In this document: piece after piece, positions 18,196-26,002 of the stretch
Layout of the letters: each line of letters starts with the position of its first letter
Position numbering within the stretch: the stretch's first letter is position 1
Origin: Dyella monticola
GTDB taxonomy: Bacteria > Pseudomonadota > Gammaproteobacteria > Xanthomonadales > Rhodanobacteraceae
NCBI RefSeq assembly: GCF_003363155.1
Contig: NZ_QRBE01000021.1
Coordinates: 1 to 39,449 of the forward strand
Reading direction: 5' to 3'
Length of the DNA: 39,449 bases
Notes under the pieces: generated by a model
Seen by the model: the letters and a program-made list of their open reading frames with translations, nothing else
Told to the model about the DNA's origin: nothing
Database searches by the model: none
Translations under genes and position numbers: made by a program

Positions 18196-18582
18196 TTACG
18201 CCGCCGCCATCTGCTTGGGAATCGAGCGATTCGTGTGGCTGATGCGGTTGTCCTTGTCCACGTAGACGAGCGTCGGCTGGAATTTCTCCAGCTCCGCCTC
18301 GTTGAGGTGTACGAAGGCCGCAATGATGACCAGATCACCCGGCTTCGCACGGTGCGCGGCGCTGCCGTTTACCGAGATGATGCCGGAGCCTTCTTCGGCA
18401 CGCAGCGCGTACGTGACGAAGCGCTTGCCGTTGTCGATGTTCCAGGCGTGGATCTGCTCGTATTCGCGGATACCCGATGCATCGAGCAGCAGGCCATCGA
18501 TAGCGATCGAACCCTCATAGTGCAGCTCCGCGTGGGTCACGGTCGCACGATGGATCTTCGCCTTCAGCATGTTCAGTTGCAT
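18196..18582 (-). CDS. panD: Aspartate 1-decarboxylase (pyruvoyl-dependent)
   Basis: A 128-residue PanD zymogen that yields beta-alanine for pantothenate. Counting from ATG 18582 puts the self-cleavage pair at Gly24-Ser25 in HYEGS, the same position as in E. coli PanD, which supports this start over a longer frame to 18648. Other family motifs are [35 protein letters not shown] and [19 protein letters not shown] ribosome binding site lies just upstream. It is the last gene of the panB-panC-panD run, 121 nt after panC; that gap may include an extra promoter. Confidence 0.94.
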   Translation of the reverse strand: MQLNMLKAKIHRATVTHAELHYEGSIAIDGLLLDASGIREYEQIHAWNIDNGKRFVTYALRAEEGSGIISVNGSAAHRAKPGDLVIIAAFVHLNEAELEKFQPTLVYVDKDNRISHTNRSIPKQMAAA

Positions 18583-18703
18583 GACTTCATCCAGCAGGAA
18601 CTGCCTGCATAGCTCACCATTATCCTGCCGCCGCAGCCATGGCTGCAACGGCGCCTGGCCGCTACATGGGGGGTACCGGTCAGCCGTTCAATCCCGAAAG
18701 CCC

Positions 18704-19549
18704 TCAGTCGAACAACAGGTTATCGATCAACCGAGTGCTGCCTAGCCGCGCCGCGACCAGCGCCACAAGGCCTTCCTGCTCGCTCTCACCGGGCTCGGAA
18801 AGGTCTTCAGCGCGCCGGATGGCGGCGTAATCGGGGACAAAGCCCGCCCGTTCCAGCTTGGATGCCGCCGCCTGCTCCACCACCTTGCGGGCATGGCCTT
18901 TGGCGATCAGGTCGCGCATCTGCTGGAGGATTTCGTAGATCTGAGGGGCGAGCGCCCGGTCGGCGTCCGACAGGTACTGGTTGCGCGAACTGAGCGCCAA
19001 CCCGTCCTCGGCACGCAGGGTCGGGCCGCTCATCACTTTCACCGGCAGCGAAAGGTCGCGCACCATGCGCTCGATCACCTTCAGCTGCTGGAAGTCCTTC
19101 TGGCCGAAGATCGCGATATCCGGCTGTACCAGGTTGAAGAGCTTGCACACGACCGTGGCGACGCCGTCGAAGTGACCGAGGCGATGAGCGCCTTCCAGTG
19201 TTTCGGTGAGCTCGGGCACATGCAGGCTCACGCTTTTGTCCGCCCCGAAGGGGTACACGGCCGAAACGTCCGGAGCGAACAACACATCGCAACCCGATTC
19301 AGCCAGACCCGCCTGATCCTGCGCGAGCGTGCGCGGGTAACGCTCGAAATCCTCGTTGGGACCGAACTGAGTGGGATTGACGAACACACTCGCCACCACG
19401 CGATCGGCACGGGCGCGCGCCAGTTTCACCAGTGAATGATGACCCGCGTGCAGGTTGCCCATGGTCGGCACAAAACCTATCGTGTGCCCTTGCGCACGCC
19501 ACCCACGAATGGTGGCGCGCAAGGCCGCCGCATCTTGAATCGTTTGCAT
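18704..19549 (-). CDS. panC: Pantothenate synthetase
   Basis: A 281-residue enzyme that joins pantoate and beta-alanine with ATP. It shows the nucleotidyltransferase HxGH-type signature in GFVPTMGNLHAGHHSLV (about residues 25-41), FVNPTQFGPNED, FGQKDFQQL (about 150) and the KMSKS-equivalent LALSSRNQYL (about 185). Length is normal. It starts 15 nt after the panB stop, so the two form one transcript and supply the same pathway; the third pan gene, panD, follows on the same strand. Confidence 0.95.
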   Translation of the reverse strand: MQTIQDAAALRATIRGWRAQGHTIGFVPTMGNLHAGHHSLVKLARARADRVVASVFVNPTQFGPNEDFERYPRTLAQDQAGLAESGCDVLFAPDVSAVYPFGADKSVSLHVPELTETLEGAHRLGHFDGVATVVCKLFNLVQPDIAIFGQKDFQQLKVIERMVRDLSLPVKVMSGPTLRAEDGLALSSRNQYLSDADRALAPQIYEILQQMRDLIAKGHARKVVEQAAASKLERAGFVPDYAAIRRAEDLSEPGESEQEGLVALVAARLGSTRLIDNLLFD

Positions 19550-19564
19550 TAAAAAGGAGTTCCG

Positions 19565-20422
19565 CTAGTTGTAACCGTGTTCGGCCGCGGGAAACGCGCC
19601 GCTACGTACGTCCGCGGCATAAGCGGCGATAGCCTCCTGCACCGAGCCGCGACCGGCGAGGAAATCCTTGCTGAACTTCGGACGCTTGCCGGGCGTAATG
19701 CCCAACATGTCGTAGATCACCAATACCTGGCCATCGCAATGCGGACCGGCGCCGATGCCGATGACCGGGATGCCAAGCGCTTGGGTGACGCGCTCGCCCA
19801 ATGCGGTGGGCACGCCTTCCAGCACCAGGATATCGGCTCCCGCCTGCTGCACGGCCAGCGCTTCGCTCAGCACGCGCTCTGCCGCATCGTGCTCGCGCCC
19901 TTGCACCCGGTAGCCGCCGAATTTGTGCACGGACTGCGGTGTCAGACCCAGATGCGCGCAGACCGGAATCGCGCGCTCGGTCAATGCATGGATCGACTCG
20001 AGAATATGCGGCGCGGCACCTTCAATCTTCACCATCGCCGCGCCCGCTTCACCCACCAGGCGCGCACCCGCGTCCAGCACGTAGTCCAGATTGCGATCGG
20101 CCATGAACGGCATGTCGGTCACCAGCAACGTCGCCGACAAGCCGCGCGCCACCATGCTGGTGTGGTAGACCATGTGATCAAGCGTAACCGGCAACGTGCT
20201 GCGCTGGCCCTGCACCACCATGCCGAGCGAATCGCCGACCAGCGCGATGTCGACGCCGGCATGGTCCAGTTGCGCGGCAAAGCTCGCGTCGTAGGCGGTA
20301 AGCATGACGATCTTGCGCCCCTCGGCCTTCATCACGTGCAGGCTCGGCACGGTGACCGGCTTGCGGGCGGGGGCGCTGGCGTTTTCCACGTACACGGTGG
20401 ATCCTTCGACTTTGCGGTGCAC
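19565..20422 (-). CDS. panB: 3-methyl-2-oxobutanoate hydroxymethyltransferase
   Basis: A 285-residue TIM-barrel enzyme that transfers a hydroxymethyl group from methylene-THF to alpha-ketoisovalerate, the first committed step of pantothenate synthesis. Motifs: IVMLTAYDASFA, ALVGDSLGMVVQG (metal-binding Asp), VTDMPF, MVKIEGA, CAHLGLTPQSVHKFGGYRVQG in its central region (compare GLTPQSV), VLEGVP and GIGAGPHCDGQVLVI.D. The start is a GTG at 20422; no ATG occurs before the conserved core, and the first 25 residues are an unconserved extension, so an internal start near residue 27 is possible. It is 27 nt after folK. Confidence 0.94.
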   Translation of the reverse strand: MHRKVEGSTVYVENASAPARKPVTVPSLHVMKAEGRKIVMLTAYDASFAAQLDHAGVDIALVGDSLGMVVQGQRSTLPVTLDHMVYHTSMVARGLSATLLVTDMPFMADRNLDYVLDAGARLVGEAGAAMVKIEGAAPHILESIHALTERAIPVCAHLGLTPQSVHKFGGYRVQGREHDAAERVLSEALAVQQAGADILVLEGVPTALGERVTQALGIPVIGIGAGPHCDGQVLVIYDMLGITPGKRPKFSKDFLAGRGSVQEAIAAYAADVRSGAFPAAEHGYN

Positions 20423-20449
20423 AATTATCCGGCGTGGGGCAGCCGGGGC

Positions 20450-20929
20450 TCAAGCCAAGGGTGTACAGCCATGTGTATCAACGGCTCGTAGAAGGTCCAT
20501 CACCTTGCCCTGCCCCGGGATCACCAGCTCAGGCGCCACATCGTGCAACGGCAATAGCACAAAGGCGCGGTCGGCGATATGCGGATGGGGCAGGGTCAGG
20601 CGTTCGCTGCGCATGTGCGTACCCTCGACATGGAGAAGATCCAGATCGAGCGTGCGCGGCCCCCACCGCTCGCCATGGCGTTGGCGACCCGCGGCGCGCT
20701 CGATCGCCAGCAGGGCGTCGAGCAGATCATGCGGTTTCAATGCCGTTTCAAGCGCGACAACAGCATTGAGGAAATCGGGCTGATCGACCACGCCCCATGG
20801 CGGCGTACGGTAGAGCAGCGAACGCTCCAGCACTTGCGTATGCGGCAACGCCGCCAGCGCCTGGATGGCATCCATGAGATGTTGCCGCGAATCGCCCAGA
20901 TTGCTGCCCAGCGCCACGTAAGCGCGCAT
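20450..20929 (-). CDS. folK: 6-hydroxymethyl-7,8-dihydropterin pyrophosphokinase (HPPK)
   Basis: A 159-residue folate-pathway kinase. It opens with AYVALGSNLGDSRQHL, then YRTPPWG, QPDFLNAVV, RWGPRTLDLDLL (the catalytic Asp pair) and LPHPHIADRAFVLLPL, the usual HPPK order and length. It transfers pyrophosphate from ATP to 6-hydroxymethyldihydropterin. Its ATG shares one base with the pcnB stop, so translation is probably coupled to pcnB, as in E. coli. The panB gene follows after 27 nt; one-carbon folate is the cofactor of PanB, which gives the grouping some metabolic sense. Confidence 0.94.
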   Translation of the reverse strand: MRAYVALGSNLGDSRQHLMDAIQALAALPHTQVLERSLLYRTPPWGVVDQPDFLNAVVALETALKPHDLLDALLAIERAAGRQRHGERWGPRTLDLDLLHVEGTHMRSERLTLPHPHIADRAFVLLPLHDVAPELVIPGQGKVMDLLRAVDTHGCTPLA

Positions 20930-22284
20930 CAGGCAGTCCCGGATTTTCCGGTAGTGGATTTGCGCCGGCGCTTGCGCTTGCGCGGCGCGCCGGCACGCAC
21001 CGGTTCGAGCTCGCCCGTCGCCGTGGTCTGATGCAGCGGCAGCGCGTCAGCCAGTGTTTCGTGCGGCAGTTGCTGGGCATGCGCCCACCATTGCCCCAGA
21101 TCACCAATCGCGGTGGATTCGGCCGCACGCAGCAGGAGAAAATCGAACGCAGCGCGAAAGCGGGGATGCGCAAGCAAGCGAAACACCTTCTTGCGCTGGA
21201 TCTGCTCGAAACGCGGCTGCAACGACCAGATTTCTTCCATGGTGATGGTGAAACGACGTGGAATGGCCACGCGTTGGCACTGTTCGGCCACCACATGCGT
21301 GGCGGCGCGAGCCCATGCGTCGCCGGCATCTTTGCCATGCGTCACCCAGGTATGCGCAAGATCGCGCACTTCGCCCCATAACAACACGGCAAACAAGAAT
21401 GCCGGCGTCACGGATTTGCCTTCGGCGACGCGCCCGTCGGTATTTTCCAGGCCGCTCTCGATCAACGAACGTAAAGCGCTGTCGCCGCGTTTAAGCGCGC
21501 GCGCCGTGGCCGGGAACATGAATTTGAGCAGCCCGCATTGTTCGAGCAATCGGAAGCTCTTCAAACCATGGCCGGCAAGAAACATCTTGAGCGATTCGTC
21601 GAACAACCTTGCCGGGGCGACCCCGCTCAGCAATGGCCCGAGTTCTGCAAATGGCGCGGAAGCGGACGGATCGATGCGGAAATCGAGCTTGGCCGCCAAG
21701 CGGACGGCGCGCAGCATACGCACGGGATCTTCGCGGTAGCGCGTGGCCGGATCGCCGATCAGGTGCAGCGCATGATCTTGCAGATCATGCATGCCGCCGA
21801 CGTAGTCACGCACGGAAAAATCGCTGATGTCGTAGTACATGGCATTGACGCGAAAATCGCGCCGCAACGCGTCTTCCTCGATGGTGCCCCACACGTTGTC
21901 GCGTACGATGCGGCCATCGACGATGTGGCGATCGCCTTCGCCATCGTCCTCGCTGGCACCGCGGAAGGTCGCCACCTCGATAATCTCGTTGCCGTAAACC
22001 ACGTGTGCGAGCCGGAAGCGGCGACCGATCAGGCGGCAATTGCGGAACAGCTTCTTGACGTCGTCCGGCGTTGCGTTGGTGGCGACGTCGAAGTCCTTGG
22101 GGTGGCCGCCCAAGAGCAGATCGCGCACGGCGCCACCGACCAGATAGGCGTTGTAGCCGGCGTCGTTCAGGCGATAAAGCACGCGCAAGGCAGCCTTGCT
22201 GATGTTCTTGCGCGAGATCGTGTGCTGCTCGCGCGTAATGATGCGCAAAGCAAGCCTGGCTTCGTTCCTGGTTGTGGGATTCAA
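20929..22284 (-). CDS. pcnB: Poly(A) polymerase I
   Basis: A nucleotidyltransferase that adds poly(A) tails to RNA and promotes its decay. Motifs: REQHTISRKNIS (the family's N-terminal signature), LVGGAVRDLLLGG, PKDFDVATNATP with the catalytic DxD, FRNCRLIGRRFRLAHV, DDFRVNAMYYD-type RRDFRVNAMYYD, and RYREDPVRMLRAVRLAAKL. The C-terminus is basic (KRKRRRK), as usual for PcnB. There is no ATG before the core: the frame is open to TTG 22431, and I chose TTG 22284 because AAGGAT lies about 9 nt upstream. TTG at 22248 is another candidate. The true start is uncertain by up to about 60 residues. It heads the pcnB-folk-pan run. Confidence 0.9.
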   Translation of the reverse strand: MNPTTRNEARLALRIITREQHTISRKNISKAALRVLYRLNDAGYNAYLVGGAVRDLLLGGHPKDFDVATNATPDDVKKLFRNCRLIGRRFRLAHVVYGNEIIEVATFRGASEDDGEGDRHIVDGRIVRDNVWGTIEEDALRRDFRVNAMYYDISDFSVRDYVGGMHDLQDHALHLIGDPATRYREDPVRMLRAVRLAAKLDFRIDPSASAPFAELGPLLSGVAPARLFDESLKMFLAGHGLKSFRLLEQCGLLKFMFPATARALKRGDSALRSLIESGLENTDGRVAEGKSVTPAFLFAVLLWGEVRDLAHTWVTHGKDAGDAWARAATHVVAEQCQRVAIPRRFTITMEEIWSLQPRFEQIQRKKVFRLLAHPRFRAAFDFLLLRAAESTAIGDLGQWWAHAQQLPHETLADALPLHQTTATGELEPVRAGAPRKRKRRRKSTTGKSGTA

Positions 22285-22420
22285 GCGATCGAAATCCTTG
22301 CGGGTATCCAACTTCCGGATGGCATGGCCGAGTACGCCCGGCAGCCTCCGCCGACGAAAAACCGGTGGAAAGCATTGTCCTGCAAGCGTTTCAGCTGATG
22401 GAAGCTGCCGTCGGCAGGCG

Positions 22421-22448
22421 TTGCCGGACAAAACAATTCAGCTATACT
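22421..22448 (+). promoter_or_regulatory. Promoter of tRNA-Glu
   Basis: TTGCCG (22421-22426) and TATACT (22443-22448) are spaced by 16 nt and lie 20 nt before the tRNA. The GC-rich stretch after the -10 (CCGCGCC) is typical of stringently controlled stable-RNA promoters. The site overlaps the region where a long form of pcnB would start on the other strand. Confidence 0.65.
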
Positions 22449-22468
22449 ACCGCGCCTCGCAACAATCC

Positions 22469-22544
22469 GCTCCCATCGTCTAGTGGCCTAGGACACCGCC
22501 CTCTCAAGGCGGGAACACGAGTTCGAACCTCGTTGGGAGCGCCA
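22469..22544 (+). tRNA. tRNA-Glu (anticodon CTC)
   Basis: A complete 76-nt cloverleaf. The acceptor stem is GCTCCCA (22469-22475) with TGGGAGC (22534-22540), followed by discriminator G and an encoded CCA at 22542-22544. The anticodon stem CCGCC/GGCGG encloses the 7-nt loop CTCTCAA, giving anticodon CTC at 22502-22504, which reads GAG. The T-arm has GTTCGAA. The D-arm and acceptor details resemble other gammaproteobacterial tRNA-Glu genes. A small perfect hairpin (GATCGG-CTTT-CCGATC, 22557-22572) follows and may end transcription or form the fdxA leader. Confidence 0.95.
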
Positions 22545-22593
22545 CCGTCCCATTATGATCGGCTTTCCGATCCTTTAGCAGGCACACGGCAGC

Positions 22594-22917
22594 ATGACCT
22601 TCGTCGTCACCGACAATTGCATCAAATGCAAATTCACCGATTGCGTCGAAGTTTGTCCCGTCGATGCATTCCACGAGGGCCCCAATTTTCTGGCGATCGA
22701 TCCTGACGAGTGCATCGACTGCACCTTGTGCGAGCCCGAATGCCCGATCAACGCCATCTATCCGGAGGACGACGTTCCTGCCGGTCAGGAAGGCTTCACC
22801 GCGCTGAACAAAGAGCTCGCCAAGGCGTGGCCTGTGATCACCGTGCGCAAGGATGCCCTGCCTGACGCAAAGGAATGGGAGAACAAACCGGACAAGCTCA
22901 AACTGCTCGAGCGTTGA
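22594..22917 (+). CDS. fdxA: Seven-iron ferredoxin FdxA
   Basis: A 107-residue [3Fe-4S][4Fe-4S] ferredoxin. Cysteines C9, C17 and C50 are placed to bind the 3Fe cluster and C21, C40, C43 and C46 the 4Fe cluster, as in Azotobacter ferredoxin I; an extra Cys is at position 12. The C-terminal half ([16 protein letters not shown], then [10 protein letters not shown]) is the extension typical of this family. It is a cytoplasmic electron carrier whose redox partners are not indicated by the neighbours. It lies 49 nt after the tRNA and ends just before a strong terminator. Confidence 0.94.
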   Translation: MTFVVTDNCIKCKFTDCVEVCPVDAFHEGPNFLAIDPDECIDCTLCEPECPINAIYPEDDVPAGQEGFTALNKELAKAWPVITVRKDALPDAKEWENKPDKLKLLER

Positions 22918-22934
22918 GCACTCAAACGATGCAA

Positions 22935-22968
22935 TAAAAAACGCCGCTGGAGTCAGCGGCGTTTTTTT
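22935..22968. terminator. Rho-independent terminator, bidirectional
   Basis: A 9-bp perfect stem, ACGCCGCTG (22941-22949) with CAGCGGCGT, closes a GAGT loop. It is flanked by AAAAA on the left and TTTTTTT on the right, so it can terminate fdxA on plus and bamC on minus. Confidence 0.9.
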
Positions 22969-22996
22969 GTTTCTGCCTTGGGGTCAGTCGCAATGC

Positions 22997-23587
22997 TCAG
23001 CCCTTGCCACCCAGGCGCGACTTCAGGCTGTCGACCACTTTGGCGACGGCAGCCGCTTCACCCTGCGCGCGCACTTCGCTGGAACCCTGGCCGCTGCTGT
23101 TGATCGTGACCAGCACCGAACGCGGCGCAGTCGCCGTACCGCTGGAGCTGCTGCTCTTACCGAACATGCGACTGATGAAGCCGGGCTTTTCCGCCGGCTG
23201 ATCGGACGCCATGACACTGAGGCTGTAGGTGTGAGCAGCATCATCATGGCTCTTGAGCGTGCCGATTTCACCGTTGCCCAGCGCCTCGCCCACACGGCGA
23301 TAGGTTTCGTCCACGCTGTCGGCAAGGATGAAGCCGTCGGTGATCGTGCCCGCAACCTCACCCACGCGCGCCGTGGCGCCATTCGGGGATGGGCGGTTGG
23401 CACCCGCTGGCGGAATCACCAGTGCCGCGGTTGCATTGGGGGTATCCATGCCCGGGGGAATTTCCAGCGGTGACTGCTGCTTGGCCGTCTGCCAAGCCTT
23501 TTCGGAACGGAAGATACCGCAGCCAGAAAGCAGCAGGCCAGTGAAAACCAGGGCCGGCAGGGCGACGGCGAGGGAAAATTTCTTCAT
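22997..23587 (-). CDS. bamC: BamC/NlpB-like outer membrane lipoprotein
   Basis: A 196-residue lipoprotein. The start at ATG 23587 gives a clear lipoprotein signal (KKFSLAVALPALVFTGLLLSGC) with the lipidated Cys at 23. After it come ARTPLEIPPGM-like residues (QSPLEIPPGMDTPN, the conserved BamC N-terminal segment that contacts BamD) and a compact alpha/beta domain. It is shorter than E. coli BamC (about 344 residues) and seems to have a single C-terminal helix-grip domain (ADSVDETYRRVGEALGNGEIG). It lies 37 nt after dapA, the same order as dapA-bamC in E. coli. BamC is an accessory part of the outer membrane beta-barrel assembly machine. The call rests on position, lipobox and the PPG segment; confidence is moderate. 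Confidence 0.75.
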   Translation of the reverse strand: MKKFSLAVALPALVFTGLLLSGCGIFRSEKAWQTAKQQSPLEIPPGMDTPNATAALVIPPAGANRPSPNGATARVGEVAGTITDGFILADSVDETYRRVGEALGNGEIGTLKSHDDAAHTYSLSVMASDQPAEKPGFISRMFGKSSSSSGTATAPRSVLVTINSSGQGSSEVRAQGEAAAVAKVVDSLKSRLGGKG

Positions 23588-23624
23588 GTAGTTGGATTCC
23601 GTAGATGTTCCGAAGTTGAGTCGA

Positions 23625-24518
23625 TCAAGCAGCATCCGCCAAGCATGCCAGAGTCGCCAAGGCCTTGCGTAGCTGCTCGCGTGCCGGGCCCTGCTCCAGT
23701 TCCACCAGCGGCAGGCGTGGCACCGCCGTACCCAGGCCCAGGTCCGGCAGACCGGCCTTCACCGCGATGGGGTTGGGCGCGCAGTTGAGCGCCTGCACCA
23801 GCGGTTCGAGCGCGGCATCGCAACGTGCGGTAGCGGCGCGATCACCCGCGGTGGCCGCATCGCACAATGCACGGAAAACCCTGGGCGCCAGGTTGGCTAC
23901 GACCGAAATGACGCCGGCGGCGCCCGCCAGCATGGCCTGGGCCCCGCTGGCGTCGTCACCGGACAGATAGACGAAATCCGGCCGCACAAGTTCCGCGGTG
24001 CGCTGGATACGCTCGGCATCCCCACGCGCCTCCTTGATGCCGATGATCATCGGATGGTCGCGGAGCGTGGCCGTGGTGTCCGGCGCGATGTCGCAACTGG
24101 TGCGGGAAGGTACGTTGTAGAGCACTACCGGCAGGCCACCGTGCTCGGCCACCTCCAGGAAGTGACGGCGCAAGCCTTCCTGCGTCGGACGCACGTAATA
24201 AGGTGCGACGACCAGGGCGGCATCGGCACCCAGCGCGTGAGCGCGCCGCGTGGCGGCCAGGGTTTTGGCGGTACCTGCCTCACCCGTGCCGGCGATGACG
24301 GGAATACGGCCAGCAACATGCTCGACCGCAAAGGCCAGCAGACGGTCGTATTCGTCGTGTTCGAGCATGTGGGCCTCGCCGGTGGAACCGGCAACGACCA
24401 CCGCCTGGGTGCCGCCCGCGATCTGGAAGTCGAGCAAACGGCCGAATGCCGCCATGTCGAGCGCCCCATCCGACGTGAATGGAGTAACCAGCGCGCAGAC
24501 GCTTCCGTGAATCTTCAT
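23625..24518 (-). CDS. dapA: 4-hydroxy-tetrahydrodipicolinate synthase
   Basis: A 297-residue TIM-barrel aldolase that condenses pyruvate with aspartate semialdehyde, the first step of the lysine/diaminopimelate branch. Motifs: CALVTPFTSDGALD, VVVAGSTGEAHML, VIAGTGEAGT, VLYNVPSRTSCDI (the catalytic Tyr), IGIKEARGD (the Schiff-base Lys) and YLSGDDASG. I chose ATG 24518, which aligns with other DapA starts; an in-frame ATG at 24551 would add eleven residues. It is cotranscribed with bamC and divergent from gcvR across a region that holds a long inverted repeat. Confidence 0.93.
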   Translation of the reverse strand: MKIHGSVCALVTPFTSDGALDMAAFGRLLDFQIAGGTQAVVVAGSTGEAHMLEHDEYDRLLAFAVEHVAGRIPVIAGTGEAGTAKTLAATRRAHALGADAALVVAPYYVRPTQEGLRRHFLEVAEHGGLPVVLYNVPSRTSCDIAPDTTATLRDHPMIIGIKEARGDAERIQRTAELVRPDFVYLSGDDASGAQAMLAGAAGVISVVANLAPRVFRALCDAATAGDRAATARCDAALEPLVQALNCAPNPIAVKAGLPDLGLGTAVPRLPLVELEQGPAREQLRKALATLACLADAA

Positions 24519-24579
24519 GGCGCGATCAGCACAAGATTTAAGACATGGCATCTTACTTGCGGGCTCGCGGGACGGGCAA

Positions 24580-24740
24580 GGGATGCTCTGGCTAATTCAG
24601 CGTAGGTGGCAGTGGTCTGTATGTGCGCAGGCCACAGGACCGGCGGTGAAGGCAGACTGGCTGTCTGTCGAGATGACGGGCCGATGGCATGCGCACATAC
24701 AGAGCCGCTGACGCCTGCGTTGAATTAGCCAGATCATCCC
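24580..24740. repeat. 161-bp long-stem inverted repeat (MITE-like element)
   Basis: The left arm begins GGGATGCTCTGGCTAATTCA at 24580 and the right arm, read in reverse complement from 24740, begins GGGATGATCTGGCTAATTCA. The match continues inward for about 52 bp per arm, including CTGTATGTGCGCA on both, with roughly 8-9 mismatches and one 1-nt gap. Most mismatches are transitions that still allow G-T pairing. The centre holds a smaller dyad, CAGAC-TGGCT-GTCTG (24653-24667). No reading frame or obvious target duplication is seen. It fills most of the gap between divergent dapA and gcvR. It could be a non-autonomous mobile element or a structured regulatory region. Confidence 0.8.
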
Positions 24741-24797
24741 CAGTAAGCTGGCGTATCGTTCGTCGTCATCCCGCACGACGCGGGGTCGCCACCATCC

Positions 24798-25361
24798 ATG
24801 TCCACCAACCTTTTTTCCGCGCGATCCAGCAATGATCACCAACTGCTGATCCAGACGCTGACCCCGGCCACGCGTACCCCACTGCTTGCACTGGCCCGGC
24901 GCATCGCCGACGCCGGCTGCAATCTTTCCGATGCGCGCGTATCCACGATCGGCGCGGACACTTCGCTCACCCTCTTGGCCAGCGGCGCCTGGGATGCCGT
25001 GGCCAAGCTCGAAACGGCGCTCACCAAGCTGGCGCGTGAGGAAGAATTGCGCCTCACGCACTACCGCACCAGCTCGCGCGAACCCAGCGGCCATTTACTG
25101 CCCTACCTGGTGGAAGTGGTTTCCTCCGACCGTCCGGGCATCCTGGTGAAGATCGTGGATTTCTTCAGTCGCCACGACATCAGCGTGGAACAGCTGAGCT
25201 CGATGCGTTACCAGGCCATGCAGACGGGCGCCGCGATGTTCCAGGCGCAGTTCACGATTGGCGTACCGGATAAATTGCACATCGCCGCCTTGCGCGACGA
25301 TTTCCTGGAGTTCTGCGATGGCTTGAACCTGGACGCCATCATGGATCCAGTGAAGTTCTAG
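24798..25361 (+). CDS. gcvR: Glycine cleavage system transcriptional repressor-like protein, two ACT domains
   Basis: A 187-residue protein with tandem ACT domains (about residues 15-90 and 100-182). The second has VEVVSSDRPGILVKIVDFFSRH-type ligand-binding features (SDRPGI, then HDISVEQLSS). This is the GcvR layout; in E. coli GcvR binds glycine and GcvA to repress the gcv operon. The order dapA / gcvR-bcp is conserved with E. coli and supports the call. The ATG lacks a strong ribosome binding site. No gcvA homologue is in the window. Confidence 0.88.
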   Translation: MSTNLFSARSSNDHQLLIQTLTPATRTPLLALARRIADAGCNLSDARVSTIGADTSLTLLASGAWDAVAKLETALTKLAREEELRLTHYRTSSREPSGHLLPYLVEVVSSDRPGILVKIVDFFSRHDISVEQLSSMRYQAMQTGAAMFQAQFTIGVPDKLHIAALRDDFLEFCDGLNLDAIMDPVKF

Positions 25362-25464
25362 CATGCTCCGCAAGAACTGATCTGACAAGGCTGTTTCCGT
25401 CACATCACACGCGCTAGTCTCCGTCCCAGCAGGTGCAATACCCAAGCTGGCTACTGGAGAGCCC

Positions 25465-25926
25465 ATGCCCGAACTAGGCAAGAAAGTCCCCAAGCTGCAA
25501 GGCGCCATTGCCGATGGCAGTACGCTGAAACTCGATGCACTGAAAGGCCAATGGGTAGTGATTTACTTCTACCCCAAAGACAGCACCCCCGGGTGCACCA
25601 ACGAAGCGAACGATTTTCGCGACCTCTATCCGAAATTCAAAAAGCGCCATGCCGAAATCATCGGCGTCTCGCGCGATTCGGTGAAATCCCACGCCAACTT
25701 CGCCACCAAGCAGGAGCTGCCCTTCCCGCTGGTCTCCGACCCCGACGAAACCTGGTGCAACACCTTCGATGTGATCCACGAAAAGGTGTTGTACGGGAAG
25801 CGTCACATGGGCGTGGTACGCAGTACTTTCCTGATCGACCCCGACGGCAAGCTCGCCGCGGAATGGCGGGGCGTGAAAGTGCCCGGCCATGCGCAGGCCG
25901 TGCTTGACGCCATCCCTGCCCGGTGA
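25465..25926 (+). CDS. bcp: Thioredoxin-dependent peroxiredoxin Bcp/PrxQ
   Basis: A 153-residue peroxiredoxin. The peroxidatic Cys44 is in YPKDSTPGCTNEAND. The Cys five residues later that resolves the disulfide in E. coli Bcp is absent (Asn there). Instead there is Cys98 in DPDETWC, a likely distal resolving Cys. Other motifs: IIGVSRDSVKSHANF, RSTFLIDPDG. The enzyme reduces H2O2 and organic hydroperoxides at the expense of thioredoxin. A GGAG ribosome binding site precedes ATG 25465. It follows gcvR by 103 nt, as in E. coli. Confidence 0.93.
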   Translation: MPELGKKVPKLQGAIADGSTLKLDALKGQWVVIYFYPKDSTPGCTNEANDFRDLYPKFKKRHAEIIGVSRDSVKSHANFATKQELPFPLVSDPDETWCNTFDVIHEKVLYGKRHMGVVRSTFLIDPDGKLAAEWRGVKVPGHAQAVLDAIPAR

Positions 25927-26002
25927 TTTCTACGTACGTCTCCATCGCCAGCCACTACCTGACGCGACCCATCCACCTCCTGCCTCGTGAGGTTACTTCC
26001 GC

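Noticed and set aside
22557-22572. GATCGG-CTTT-CCGATC as a definite tRNA terminator
   Set aside because: The stem is only 6 bp and the following T-run is short; it could equally be part of the fdxA leader, so I mention it only within the tRNA entry.
24519-24797. Lysine or glycine riboswitch in front of dapA or gcvR
   Set aside because: The region is occupied by a simple long inverted repeat; I see none of the multi-helix core features of those riboswitches.
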